Assembly (NCBI RefSeq): GCF_947172395.1 | Contig: NC_069088.1 | Coordinates: 699,501 to 763,500 of the forward strand | Direction of reading: 5' to 3' | DNA from: Bicyclus anynana | Taxonomy: Eukaryota > Arthropoda > Insecta > Lepidoptera > Nymphalidae | DNA: 64,000 nt | Shown: one piece after another, positions 43,101 to 53,689 of the stretch | Layout of the letters: each line of letters begins with the position of its first letter | How positions within the stretch are numbered: position 1 is the stretch's first letter | Position numbers and translations under genes: made by a program | Notes under the pieces: generated by a model | Databases searched by the model: none | What the model saw: only the letters and a program-made list of their open reading frames with translations | What the model was told of the DNA's origin: nothing

Positions 43101-44142
43101 AACAAAGACTATGTGTAACTAAATCATTTTAGTCCGAAACGTCTTTCATGGCATAGGTACCATCTTATTAATGTTCCGGGCAGGACAACGTCTGTTGGGT
43201 TAACTAGTAGGAAAAACATGCTGCTTAAATAAAAAAAAAAACATAAAAATGAATCTGAATTAACGATCACAGAGAATCTCTCTGTTTGAGATTTTTAAAG
43301 TACCTAGTCCATTTATAGTAAGTGACAAATACAAAGCATAAAACGCTACGAGTATGATATAATAAAGGAAACGGTCGGGACACATCGCTTGCACATTTTT
43401 TGAAGCGTTTCCAATTACACGTGAGAAGGATAATAAAGAGCGGGCGCTTGTTTCTTTCACTCCCACTGCACGATTATTACGGCTAAATGACCGTCTTAAA
43501 GCTTTCGTTTGTGGTACAAGTTACGAAATTTTGGTGATACTATAAAAGTGGGTGTGAGCGGGATGCCAGTAACATTTCTTTATAAGCTGCTAAGAACCTG
43601 GGTCATGCTAGTACTGCAATAAGTTCTACTCGTATATTAGAATGGGTATCCAAAGATACTTACTCCAAAGGGTCATGCCAAATTATGCTGAACAGGGAAA
43701 ACAATATTCGCGGAGAAAGTTAACTGTTTTAAAGGAGCTCTATAATCCCTACGTCCGAGTTATATGTCCCGAAATCCTCTCAAATATTTTCTCTCTGCTG
43801 CACGAGGGATCATGCACCCGTAATCCAGACGCTAAGAAATTCGTCTCTGTCGTTTAAATTAAAATTATATGCATGTTTGATTCAGTTGAATGACTAGCCA
43901 AATTCACTATATGGTATGGGTGTTTTCAAAAATTTAAATGAAAAAGATTTGGCAACGTGTGTTACATTTAGGATCAAATCCTGATTTTAAAATGATGTAC
44001 GAATTATATTTAGATTTTTCTAATATAATAATTATGTTTAGAGTCTTCTTTCTTCAAACTTTATTTAATATTTTGCCTACTTATGCATGTAGAATATTTA
44101 TATTTTGACGAATAAAAATGTAGAAAAAAAAACTTTTACATA
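43101..44142. other. Non-coding stretch
   Basis: A 71-codon plus frame (43642-43857, starting MGIQRYLLQRV) resembles no family I know. The rest is AT-rich. No repeat recognised. Confidence 0.4.
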
Positions 44143-44332
44143 GTGTTTCATCATCCGCTGTCCGCTTGTACTTGCGGCCCGCAATCTGCGAGGAGCGAGG
44201 CGCACGAAGGTCCGGTATTGGCGTCGTTACGGGAACTCATCTCGCGATATAGAGGATTGATAACTGAGCCTTTTTATTTGAGACGCCGCCGAGCGGTGCT
44301 GCCGAGGCGCCTATTACCGGCCTGTTACTGAC
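44143..44332. other. GC-rich single-copy island
   Basis: Contains CTTGCGGCCCGCAATCTGCG, GAGACGCCGCCGAGCGGTGC and TGCCGAGGCGCCTATTACCG. The plus frame is open for 62 codons with an Arg-rich end but has no known domain. One of the sharpest composition changes in the window. Confidence 0.45.
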
Positions 44333-44469
44333 AGTTTCCTATTGTATCGTATATGACAGCTACGATATACAGAAAATAGGTAAAGTTAACCTTCTTCTAA
44401 ATTTGTTTCTAACTTGCCTTTTCTTTTTTGGAGGCTTTAAACAATTTTTAATAGAAAAATAACAGCCTT

Positions 44470-44770
44470 ATTAATTCAGTGGTTAGCCTATGTCGCTTCG
44501 GATCACAAGGTCCTGGGTTCGAATCCTGGGTTGGGCTATGTGGTATTGAGCTTTTTTTTTCTCTTGTTTTAAATTTTTAGTTAAAAATCTTATCCCAGTT
44601 AGGAAGTTACACCCTTGTTTTTTGAAGAGCACGATATGTCGTCGGTTCCGGTTATCATTAAAGATTTTACCATTATCACCTTAAGCCCACCAACCCGCAT
44701 TGATGCAGCGTGGTGGTACTAAGCTTCATATATCCTATAAAGCTGAGCTTGAGGAGCTGTTAAAAAAGCT
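44470..44770 (+). repeat. SINE family D, best copy
   Basis: Head CAGTGGTTAGCCTATGTCGC, B box GGGTTCGAATCCTGGG, body GAAGAGCACGATATGTCGTC and GGTTCCGGTTATCATTAAAG, 3' part CCCACCAACCCGCATTGATG and GCAGCGTGGTGGTACTAAGC. About 300 bp. The tRNA-like head is clear. Confidence 0.7.
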
Positions 44771-45469
44771 GATAATTATGATACCTAATGGATAAATCAA
44801 GAAAATTATGAATTCCCTCATAGTATATATATTCGCGGCAGTTTTGAAGTGATAATAATTAATTTTCGAGAACTTGTACTAATGTTTTAAATACCTACTT
44901 GCACTATTATAGATTCTGTGTTACATATTTAAAGGTGTAGCGAGATTGATTAAGCTTTGTTTAAGAGGTCAAATGTTGATAGGGTTAATATGGGAGTTGA
45001 TGTTATCCATAATCTCGTATACAAACAGTGTCGCTTACAATATGGTGAATTTAAACGCCTTTCCCTGTGGGGGGCGTGTGAGAAAAGACGTGTGCAGCCG
45101 CTTTAATTATAGATAACAGGATTGTATTGGTGATAATGTTTTATTTCTATTCGTCCAAGATAAGGGATTATTGTTTCTAGCCCTATATGGATAGGGGTGT
45201 GTTTTTTTAGATCTTATTAAAAATAGTAGGGGGCTGACTGAATGTATTTTTTAATGTAGGTAAGTTAACCGAGGAAAATTTATATAGAAATCGTTGTTTG
45301 AGAGTGTGTTATCTCGAGATGGTTTTATGATTGCTGTGTTTTGTTAAGTCACTTAATTTTTTAAAGATATATTATTTTAATAAAAAGATTACTTTTTGAT
45401 TTTATCTAAGCAGAATTATTTTTTCCTTTTATTTTTTTTTCTCAGAGAACACTTTTAGCCGTCGGTTCC
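44771..45469. other. Non-coding stretch
   Basis: AT-rich; a CCTTTCCCTGTGGGGGGCGT patch at 45060 is the only notable composition change. Confidence 0.4.
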
Positions 45470-45560
45470 AGTCCCCGGTAAGCACGTTAGTCTGCATTGA
45501 AGCAGTATGGTGGGACTAACCTTCAAAGATCAGGTATCATAGGGATCCCTAGATAGTTTA
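45470..45560 (+). repeat. SINE family D, 3' fragment
   Basis: AGCCGTCGGTTCCAGTCCCC, then GTCTGCATTGAAGCAGTATG and GTGGGACTAACC, matching the last third of 44470-44770. Confidence 0.6.
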
Positions 45561-45674
45561 ATCTTGGCTATATATTCAACAAAAAATAAATGGTTATTGC
45601 CATCTAGTTAAAAACAGTTCGGATAAAAAACTGAAAATACTTTAGTACGCTCATAACAGAAATAATCGTGTTAT

Positions 45675-45850
45675 ATGTGCGCATGTGTGAGTGTGTGTGT
45701 GTGTTGACGCGCGCGCGTCCGCGCCGCGAATGCGCCTCATTTGATTTCGCAAATTATAATTGCCGCTATTCGTCGCTTTTTGAATGCCGCGCTACGTGTG
45801 GCGAATAGCCACTGAATGGTGGAATCACACTGCAGAACTGCTCAGCTCAT
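45675..45850. other. GC-rich island with TG and CG runs
   Basis: (GT)n at about 45688-45704 leads into GACGCGCGCGCGTCCGCGCC, then CGCTATTCGTCGCTTTTTG and CCGCGCTACGTGTGGCG. Alternating purine-pyrimidine DNA may favour Z-form. No gene. Confidence 0.4.
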
Positions 45851-46554
45851 AGTGAACTTTGGCATCTATTACCATTATCAGCCTACATGAAGGCCTAAAT
45901 GCAGCGCTCTAAGCCTTTTGTCCTTAAAGGAGAGGATTTGAGTTAAAATCCATCGCGCAGCTACAATGCGAGTTAACGTGTTTAAGGATATGTTTGTTTG
46001 CCTCAATATCGCTTAGGCTTAGATGCTAATAACTGAAAGCCAAATCTTAGTGACATCTTTCCCAGGCACAGGGATGTAATACCAAACAATTTTCCAAAAG
46101 TCCTGGCTGACAATTTCTTAAAGGAAGAAAGTTCAATATATCATAGCCGGATACTAATGAAGCGAATACACAGGCAACCACTTGGCATAGATATTTGTAT
46201 GATGTTTATAAACTCCCACGTGACGTTGCGCATATATGTGTTAAAAACACGTGATGGCAGCGTTTCCTATCGTTTAATACTTGTATGATGTACCTTTATA
46301 GCAAGGGCAAATAAATATCTTCTAGGTAAGCTTCAAGTTAATCGTGCCTTAATTTGTACGCTGTAGGCTCCCGCGGACTATCGTAGGGGAGTGGCATAGC
46401 AGATAATTACTAGCAGAGTCAGACCAAAAGGCGTCTATTTAGAACTTCATTTGGAAATTAATAATCATCATTATATTTTTTATTTCTCGTAGCGTTTTAA
46501 AACAAGCGCTTTTCTAAGTCCAGGGTGGACGTTTGTCAGTGTGAATCCAGCTTA
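45851..46554. other. Non-coding stretch
   Basis: A GCCTACATGAAGGCCTAAA and AAGGAGAGGATTTGAG segment at 45878-45950 resembles the family D body. The rest is unassigned. Confidence 0.4.
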
Positions 46555-46650
46555 AGCTATTATCATTTGCACGGCGCTCACGTTCGCGCTTTAACTGCTT
46601 CTGATTGAGTTTTTAATGCGCCGCTCAAATTTATTTACCTTTTATCGTTA
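46555..46650. other. GC-rich, single-copy island with TAAT words
   Basis: Contains CACGGCGCTCACGTTCGCGC and TTTTTAATGCGCCGCTCAAA. TTTTTAATGCG holds a homeodomain-like TAAT/ATTA core. No gene. Confidence 0.35.
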
Positions 46651-46799
46651 ATTGTGGACTGCGAAGTACTTAACGTTTTTATTTTATTTTATTTCGAATT
46701 TTATATTGAATTTGTGGTACGCGCGATTACTCACACTTGCTGACAATAACTTAATTTTTAGGGGACCAAACTTTCTTTAATGTTTCTTGGATAGCATTT

Positions 46800-46985
46800 T
46801 CACCATTTGCGTAAAATTCTGTTCTTCACCTATCCAGCGAAAATCATGGTTTTTTATGTATAAAAAGCAATATGTACCTACCTCCATATCTAATTTCAAC
46901 CAATATGATTCAATAGTTACGACATGAAGGAGTATCTAACAAATATACACACTTAGAAACGAACCTTCGACTTTATAATGGTGTT
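46800..46985 (-). mobile_element. Helitron family A, diverged
   Basis: Shares the landmark order AAAATCATGGTTTTTTATG, CTAATTTCAACCAATATGAT and TCGACTTTATAATGGTG with family A in reverse orientation. No CTAG end. Confidence 0.4.
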
Positions 46986-47064
46986 ATTTCTCATGACCAT
47001 TATCATTTCGAAAAAAAAAGTTAATTAATGCATGTGTATAGTCTATGGGCTTGATTTTCAGTCT

Positions 47065-47220
47065 TCGGTAATAACTATCAGCTTATTTTAACGACTCACT
47101 TACGGGCTGGAACCTATTACTGAAAAATATTCAGAAGCAAAAAATCTCAGTTGTTAATATGGACTCGAACCAAGAACTATGTGATCCGAAGTTACATACA
47201 TGTTCTAATCACGAGGTAGT
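47065..47220 (-). repeat. SINE family D, diverged
   Basis: Minus strand: TTCGGATCACATAGTTCTTG, GGTTCGAGTCCATATT and, at the other end, GTCGTTAAAATAAGCTG. The B box GGTTCGAGTCC is intact. Confidence 0.55.
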
Positions 47221-47270
47221 TAAAACATTAATTTAAAAAACTTCTTGTAAGTTGGTAAAGTCGCCTAGCG

Positions 47271-47461
47271 ATAGGTATGAAATGACAGATCAAACAAAGT
47301 CGCTGATTGCGGGCTTGTTCGCGCGTCGCGGCGCAGTTTGCGGTCACTAACAAGTTGACAGATCGCGCGCCGCCCTCGGCTCGTTACGACGTCATAACTG
47401 TTTATTGTGTATCGACATTAACATTATTGTACCGATACGTGCGATAAATATATAATAAGGG
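47271..47461 (+). repeat. Duplicated GC-rich island, copy 1
   Basis: Paralogous with 50434-50614. Shared order: CTGATTGCG, a variable GC-rich part, GCAGTTTGCGGTCACTAACA (GCAGTCTGCGGCCGCTAACA in copy 2), AGTTGACAGAT, CATAACTG and AATAAATATATA. The match extends through AT-rich flanks, so the unit is ~185 bp. Not a known transposon type. Confidence 0.8.
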
Positions 47462-47544
47462 CGAATCACCCTAAAACCAGGGGTATTTTTTGCAACATTT
47501 ATTTGTATTTTTTCTTGCCATTTTTGTCATACCTATAGATATCA

Positions 47545-47715
47545 TCATTACCTACCCATATTCGGCTCACTATTGGGGTTAGGCCTTAGTCCACCACGCT
47601 GGCCCAATGCGGATTGGCAGACTTCACACACGTAAGGAATAAAGAAAATTCTCAGGTATGCAGGTTTTCTTATGATGTTTTTCGTTCACAGTTTGAGATA
47701 AGTGGTATTAAATCT
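47545..47715 (-). repeat. SINE family C, 3' half
   Basis: Minus strand: TCTCAAACTGTGAACGAAAA, ACATCATAAGAAAACCTGC, TGTGAAGTCTGCCAATCCGC and the end GCCGAATATGGGTAGGTAAT with TGATGAT. Confidence 0.75.
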
Positions 47716-48066
47716 ATAAAATCTCTAGATATATTGTTAAGTTTTGTAAAGCAAAAAGAATGAGAAAGTCTGCAATGGACGTCGGTGTATTTTTTTAATT
47801 ACTAGCTTATATGTCTTATGTTTGATATCTTATATGACGTACGTAAAGCACTTATGTTTGACGGCTAAAGGTCACTATGTCATTGTTGTAAGGAACATCT
47901 TACATGCCCTGTGAAGTGTTGCTCAGTTATACGTTAGGCGATAGTTTTCAATATACCTGGTGAGAACAAGTTTGTCCATTTGACTATTGCTAACAGTCCA
48001 ATTATAAACGCTGTTTTTGAAGTAAAATTATAATTTTTAGAATTTAAACTATCGTGAGTGTTATTC
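47716..48066. other. Non-coding stretch
   Basis: Nothing recognised besides a GCAATGGACGTCGGTG scrap of an RTE end at about 47771. Confidence 0.4.
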
Positions 48067-48137
48067 ATATTAATTGATTATGAAACACGGTCGGAGTATG
48101 CCCTGCTTTTTAGCCGTGTTTCACAATCAATTAATAT
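48067..48137. repeat. 24-bp foldback made of repeat E ends
   Basis: The left arm starts ATATTAATTGATTATGAAAC and the right arm ends TTTCACAATCAATTAATAT. They are complementary over 24 bases with one mismatch, around a 23-base loop containing TCGGAGTATGCCC. The arms and loop match parts of repeat E at 33955, so it is an internally deleted, inverted copy. Confidence 0.85.
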
Positions 48138-48416
48138 AAAATTATAAATAATTTCAGTTACTGTACTAAACCTTTGGACATCCCCTCGTTTTCGACGGCA
48201 AAGACAAATAACAAGCACGCAGACGACACAGGGCGGCTGGAATGCGTTTAATTAATCACAATCTAGTAGTAATGGGAGTGTGCGAGCAGCCTAATTTGGT
48301 AAACGACTTCGTGCTTGTACCTACGAGTATCAAGCTACTAATATAATATTAGTATAGATAGATATCAGCAGCTTGATAGGTCAACAGGTAAAGTTTGTGG
48401 TGTTGTAAGGGATAAT
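48138..48416. other. Non-coding stretch
   Basis: A GC-richer part at 48180-48250 (CACGCAGACGACACAGGGCG). No gene. Confidence 0.35.
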
Positions 48417-48598
48417 ATATACTAATATTATAAAGCTGAAGAATTTGTTTGTCTGAACTCGCTAATCTCTGGAACTACTGGAAAATTTTTTTCAGTGTTA
48501 GATAGTCCATTTATCGAGGAAGGCTATAGGTTATATATTTTCCCCGTATACTTACGGGAACGGGAATCACGCGGGAGAAACCGCGCGGCGTCTACTAG
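48417..48598 (+). mobile_element. Helitron-like family B, complete
   Basis: Starts TATACTAATATTATAAAGCT, continues with GAACTCGCTAATCTCTGGAA and GATAGTCCATTTATCGAGGA, and ends with the hairpin-forming GCGGGAGAAACCGCGCGGCG then TCTACTAG before T. About 180 bp. It is the reference for the interrupted copy at 4842-5712. Confidence 0.7.
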
Positions 48599-48867
48599 TA
48601 CCAGATATTACCCCCTACAAATCCACAAACTTTACCTCTTCTACTCTATCTACTGAACCGAAGTTGAAAATTCTATTACCGCAAGAAAGCCACAGTATTT
48701 GTGAGTGTCATAGACTTATCATAGATTTTCTCTCGTATTATCACAGGAACGGGAACTACGCTGGTGCAACCGCGGGGCATCGGCTGGTTGTAAATGATCT
48801 AGTCGACTGTGCTGTCCGTGTTAAAATTCAGAAAAAGAAACTATCAACTACACTACAAAATTCAAAA

Positions 48868-48960
48868 TTCATTTATTTCAAGTAGGCTCAGTTTACAAGC
48901 ACTTTTGATACGTCAGTTGACTATTTGTAAAGATTCTACCACCGGATTCTACAATCATTA
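48868..48960 (-). repeat. LINE 3' UTR fragment
   Basis: Reverse complement of the element at 33403: AAGTAGGCTCAGTTTACAAG and CACTTTTGATACGTCAGTTG on the plus strand match that copy exactly. Confidence 0.7.
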
Positions 48961-48984
48961 TCATTGTATCAGCCGATGGACTTG

Positions 48985-49062
48985 ATGTTGTACCATTGTG
49001 GATGTGGATCAGATAAGATTGTAGTCAAGGGCTGAATTTAAAGAATATAAAAAAAACAAATG
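48985..49062 (+). repeat. SINE family A, 3' end fragment
   Basis: ATCAGATAAGATTGTAGTCA and AGGGCTGAATTTAAAGAATA with an A-run. Confidence 0.65.
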
Positions 49063-49700
49063 GAAAATTATAAGAATATTGTAAAATTTATTTTACAGTA
49101 ATACAGGTCACTTTGTCCTGAAAACGGCCGCTTGCGTCAACTTCATAAACAGATCGCGATGTGTTACGAAGTAAAAATACTATATTTAACCGTATTTTTA
49201 GTATTTTAAAAGTTAGTTTAATTAATTGAAAACCGATTTATTAAACGTTCAAGAGCACATTATAGGTGAACGCCAGAAGTTGGCGTAGAGGAGGTAATTT
49301 GGCAGGTTTAATCGAATCAACTCAGATCGCTCGAAAATCCGAGTTTCACGTTAGTTGAAAATTTGGATAAATTTCGGCCACTTACGAGCGTTAACTCCGC
49401 AGGTTGGCGCGAGTTGGCCAAAGTTGACGAGAGTTGGCAAAGTTTAAAGTAGATTTTATTTTGTTCTCGAGAACTGGGCCGCGGTTAGATAGAGTCTAGA
49501 TTGTTTTTAAATTACATTATTTTTTATCTTAGGGGAGTTTTCGACTGTGGAACGGTTATTGTTTCGGGGACGGCCAAGTTATATTAAAATACAGCGGCGC
49601 TACCTTATATACAGTATATTACGGGTACGGTATGCGGCTACGTATTATATTTCAGAATTGAAATCGTGAATGTTGTCTATAACAGTAAAATATAAACAAA
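49063..49700. other. Non-coding stretch with repeated TTGGC words
   Basis: Between 49270 and 49445 the word TTGGC occurs about six times (for example GCAGGTTGGCGCGAGTTGGC). TTGGC is the NFI half-site core. The short spacing may just reflect an old tandem repeat. No gene. Confidence 0.35.
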
Positions 49701-50012
49701 AATGAAACTCATGTCATCATTGTTGGAGTCCGGTACGATGTCATGTAGAAACAATGAAACTCATGTCATCATTGTTGGAGTCCGGTACGATGTCATGTAG
49801 AAACAATGAAACTCATGTCATCATTGTTGGAGTCCGGTACGATGTCATGTAGAAACAATGAAACTCATGTCATCATTGTTGGAGTCCGGTACGATGTCAT
49901 GTAGAAACAATGAAACTCATGTCATCATTGTTGGAGTCCGGTACGATGTCGTGTAGAAACAATGAAACTCATGTCATCATTGTTGGAGTCCGCTACGATG
50001 TCGTGTAGAAAC
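49701..50012 (+). repeat. 52-bp minisatellite, six units
   Basis: Units start AATGAAACTCATGTCATCAT at 49701, 49753, 49805, 49857, 49909 and 49961, with exact 52-base spacing. They are identical apart from ATGTCATG to ATGTCGTG in the last two units and CCGGTACG to CCGCTACG in unit six. The second half of each unit (CCGGTACGATGTCRTGTAGA) is the middle of SINE A, whose body continues directly after unit six. Confidence 0.97.
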
Positions 50013-50095
50013 CGAAGTAGGTGTGAATTACACTACTAACAAGCTTCCATCTTAGATTATTGCATCATCACTTACCATCAGTTGAGATTGGATAA
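50013..50095 (+). repeat. SINE family A, 3' part after minisatellite
   Basis: CGAAGTAGGTGTGAATTACA, AAGCTTCCATCTTAGATTAT and ACCATCAGTTGAGATTGGAT continue the SINE A body. The CTTGTAAAG end is missing. Confidence 0.75.
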
Positions 50096-50374
50096 GTCTG
50101 GTTGGTTATCCTTATTTATAGTGCCTGCTTATGTATTACTTTTCTAAACGGATAACCTGATTAAGCTGTGGTACAAGGAGCTAGAGTAAATAAATTAATG
50201 TATCATATAAACCAGAAATAAAGAGACGCATTGCAATGGCAAAAGAGAGAAAAGTGTCATGAAACGACTGAATAAAATGTGGAGGAATAGAGGCACAACA
50301 GCAACAGTGGAAGGCGTCCCGCAGGAGGTTGGGATCTCACCAGAACCACGATCTTTAGAATTGAAGGAACGACT

Positions 50375-50398
50375 GCAGAGAGAGAGAGAGAGAGAGAT
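50375..50398. repeat. (AG)n microsatellite
   Basis: Twelve AG units. The overlapping 156- and 94-codon minus frames (SLSLSLS) are products of this repeat and of the nearby C-run. Confidence 0.9.
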
Positions 50399-50433
50399 AA
50401 TATAAACGATATCATCCCAGAAACTCCATTGGT

Positions 50434-50614
50434 AGGTAAATATGACAATTGATATAAAATCACTGATTGCGCTACAGCCCCCCCCCCCCCCCACGCCCCG
50501 CAGTCTGCGGCCGCTAACAAGCTGACAGATGGCACTGGCACCTCCCCCCCTGATCATAACTGATTTCACAATTATCAACCGTTCTAAACGCACCGCTGAA
50601 TAAATATATAGTGC
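50434..50614 (+). repeat. Duplicated GC-rich island, copy 2
   Basis: Partner of 47271-47461 in the same orientation, 3.2 kb away. A run of 15 C bases (50478-50492) replaces part of the variable segment of copy 1. The core CTGCGGCCGCTAACAAGCTG is close to copy 1. Confidence 0.8.
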
Positions 50615-50638
50615 TTGTGTTTTAGAGACATTAAAAAA

Positions 50639-50683
50639 AATGGAATAAAACTGTCGCTTTTTCAATCACAGTTTTATTCCATT
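50639..50683. repeat. Perfect 16-bp hairpin, 13-base loop
   Basis: AATGGAATAAAACTGT (50639-50654) pairs perfectly with ACAGTTTTATTCCATT (50668-50683). Confidence 0.95.
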
Positions 50684-50799
50684 GAAACAGTTAAGTCGTC
50701 AGTGTATTTAAAAAGCTTGTTAACATTTCGTTGGTCCCGTTATTATAAATATTTCATAGTGAAAACGGTTAACGATGGATAACCTAAATTACATTGAAG

Positions 50800-50861
50800 T
50801 CCACCAAACAGGATTGAAACTTATTTCGTGGTTGTGTGACATTATTATACGTATTTATATT
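50800..50861. repeat. Scrap of ACTTATTTCGTGG repeat
   Basis: GATTGAAACTTATTTCGTGG resembles the start of the foldback MITE at 28282 (GATTTTAAACTTATTTCGTGG without one base). No second arm is visible. Confidence 0.4.
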
Positions 50862-51261
50862 TTAAGCAAACGGTGGTAAGGGTTCCAGACTGAGAAACTT
50901 CCACACAATACGCGCCGTCTCAAGAATAACTGCCTTCTGTATCTGACCCTTGATCCAGCAGTTAAGCGAAAGCTTCTTAAGATGTTGGTCAAAGCTTTTC
51001 GCTATAAGACCATTAACTGAAACGACTACCGGAAAAGTAATAGTTGACTCAACACTCCACATGGCGATAATTTCCTGAGCAAGGTCCACGTATTTTGATA
51101 CTTTTTCCTTTTCGATTTTAACCAGATTATCGTCATGTGAAACAGTAATATCAACAATTATTGCACGACGCACTGACCGATCGACTAAAACTATATCAGG
51201 CTTATTGGCAACAATATACCTGTCAGTGAATTCGTTCGCTCCCAGTAGAGCAACGCACTGC
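50862..51261 (-). pseudogene. Non-LTR retrotransposon C-terminal fragment
   Basis: The minus frame is open from a stop at 51262 to TAA at 50862. It reads ANEFTDRYIVANKPDIVLVD, then RSVRRAIIVDITVSHDDNL, then VVVSVNGLIAKSFDQHLKKL and a WIKGQIQKAVILETARIV end. I recognise it as the conserved C-terminal part of a lepidopteran LINE protein. The KPDIVLVD...IIVDITV pattern resembles the PD-(D/E)XK core of restriction-like endonuclease domains. The clade is not assigned. No RT domain remains. Confidence 0.7.
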
Positions 51262-53389
51262 TATTTTCAAGAACTGACGTTGGGTCGTACCATAAAGTAA
51301 GGCATCTGATAATCGATAAGGCCTTACTGGAGAGCAAGCTGTTGGTGGGTTATCTTGGCTACTTAATTATGTGTATGCTTTATATAATTACCATAGATTT
51401 AAACGGGAACGTATTCACCATGAAACCGATGAGAATTTTATTACCGATATTTCGATACCATTGCATCATCCGTGGTCACGACACGTGGTCGTCTTCGAGT
51501 CCTTTTATGAACACGATCATGAATACAATATTTTACGAATTCATTAGGAACTTATTGCACATAACACTCACGTACTGCCGTTCGGGATTGCATGGCTCGT
51601 GCTCAGAGATGGCCCTTAACCAATTAGCAGCATAATTAACTTAATTGAGATGGCGAGTGTCTAGGATGACTGAATACATAGTAACATTATAGCGGTTGTG
51701 CTAAACTTGTGCAAAACACAGTTACACAGGCAAAGTGTGATGTGACAGGTAGCCACGAAAATGATTGTACCATTATTTTGTGGCAGAGGAAACACCTCGA
51801 GAAGGTCCTAGACTTGTGACCTTGGGAGTAGGTTTAAGGGATCTCTTTAGATTGCATTAACACTACCCTCCTCTGCCCGACATGTTTTCCATGCCCACAC
51901 TAAATATTTATGATAAACAACAATTACAACACAAAACATTATCAATAATTACAACAAAACATTATTGCATAAAATCACTAACTCGACTGGCAGCGTGACG
52001 GTGTCTACGCTGCCTAAAAATAACTGAGCTCAAGTAATCAAATGCCCTCTTATTTATACCAACCTATATATTGGTATATGGCAATACCTTCCCTCACAAT
52101 AATATAAATAATGAATGTTACTCGTAGTACTACCTGTAATCATAATCAAAATCCAAATATTTACTAATGCCATCGGAGAAATTTGACAGTTTCACGTGCT
52201 CCCTGGGGCTCGAGGTACCATAACCAAACCTCATAATCGGTTACCAAACCAAATAACCACTGGTTTACTGAGGCAGTTGTCAGTTACATCGTCAACAGTC
52301 GTTTTCTTTCGGTCTTGTAAATTGAAAGTTTGTAAATTATAGTCATAATGTGCTCAGGAACAATATATACCTGGTGCACGCAGGAAGTAGACGAAATATG
52401 TAGTGTCACCTTTGCCCTAGGTAAATGCATCTAGTAGCGTTAGCATTAGCAACACTTTTTGTTATATAAAAACTAACACCCTAAATTTTACACAAAAACA
52501 AATAAAATCTTAATAATAATCACTCTACGCAGATTAAAACAATTATAGTGTTTTTCAGATAGAATGGGTACGGTGGCAGTCGCCTGTATGACGTTCATAA
52601 CACGTACGTACTATTATTGTACTATTACCGTGAATCGCAGCAAATTTTCAAAAGTGAAATGAACTGTCACCCGCACCATTCTACATGAAACGAATTTTAC
52701 AATAATAAGGATTGAGTAAACTTGGTTAGAAAAATTATATGAGATACAAATATGACAAAAAAATCACATATTGATTGATTGAAACTCCGTTAGTTGAGGA
52801 AAGGTTGTCTGAGCAATAGTAATATTTCTGCCAAGAGTTTTCGCGTTCTGGTACGATGTCACGTATTTACACGCGCTACTAGAAAGGAGTGCAGAATCTT
52901 TTAAAAGCACGGTATCATTATTTTGACTGCTAAGAGGGATCAGATCAGAGGGGCCTAGTGGCAGTTTGATACTATTACCGTCACGTAACGTAAACGCGAA
53001 TTTCTAAGGAATAGAAACAGCGCCATCTAGTGGCACTACTGCACAACTGTTTCAATTCCATATAAATTTGCGTAAACGTCAACGTGATAGTAACAGTATG
53101 AAAATATTGAACTCCCACTAGGCACACAGATTAAAACAATAGTAGCATGTTGTTTAATTAAAAAAAATGGTTTTCGTTTTGGTTTGTTGGAATCGATACA
53201 TAATCTTACATAGTATTTTGTACCTATTCTCAAACAATTATATTATTTTATTACTATGATTTTTAACGTTTACGTTTAAATTTCTCATTCATTACAGCAT
53301 TCATTATGCAATCAATACAAGAAAAAATCAACCAAAGCATGTCATATTAAATCACGCTAGTTATATTAAAATAATTTGCACAAATGCAT
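51262..53389. other. Non-coding stretch with old repeat scraps
   Basis: 51400-51500 (CACCATGAAACCGATGAGAA and GTGGTCACGACACGTGGTCG) resembles the centre of the 28275 MITE family. 52838-52862 is a SINE A scrap (TTCTGGTACGATGTCACG). AGCGCCATCTAGTGGCAC at 53021 pairs weakly with CCTAGTGGCAG at 52959, as in MITE ends. No gene seen. Confidence 0.4.
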
Positions 53390-53570
53390 GCAATAAATCG
53401 TCGCATGCTGACGGTACCGGGTCACACGTGTGCACAAACGAGCCGGCCTTATAATGAATGGCCGTCGCCCGGCGCGATATTTCAACGAATTAACAAATGG
53501 CTGCCGTCGCGGCGGACGGCGCGCGATTTTTCTGCACACCGTACTGCTACCTGATGGAGGCGCGGTTGAT
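53390..53570. other. GC-rich single-copy island
   Basis: Contains AATGGCCGTCGCCCGGCGCG and AAATGGCTGCCGTCGCGGCG. AAATGGCTGC fits a YY1/Pho-type site better than the words at 17205. The 78-codon minus frame has no domain. Confidence 0.4.
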
Positions 53571-53689
53571 GCTTCACTTGTACTGATGTGACATGGAGAC
53601 ATAAATGATAGAGCGAATTTAAAGAAAACCTCAGAACTGTTTTTATAGTTATAACTGAATCAGCAAACGTTGTTTTGCCTTATAAAGTA

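Noticed and set aside
49701..50012. Regular 52-base array as a CRISPR array
   Set aside because: There are no unique spacers: the whole 52-base unit repeats, and the genome is clearly that of an insect. It is a minisatellite.
50195..50665. 156-codon minus-strand frame, the longest in the window
   Set aside because: It runs through an (AG)n repeat, a poly-C run and a GC-rich island; the composition explains the openness and no domain is seen.
51342..51635. 97-codon plus-strand frame as a membrane protein
   Set aside because: It covers a stretch similar to the foldback MITE family (CACGACACGTGGTCG region), starts from a non-ATG codon and has no homologue I recognise.
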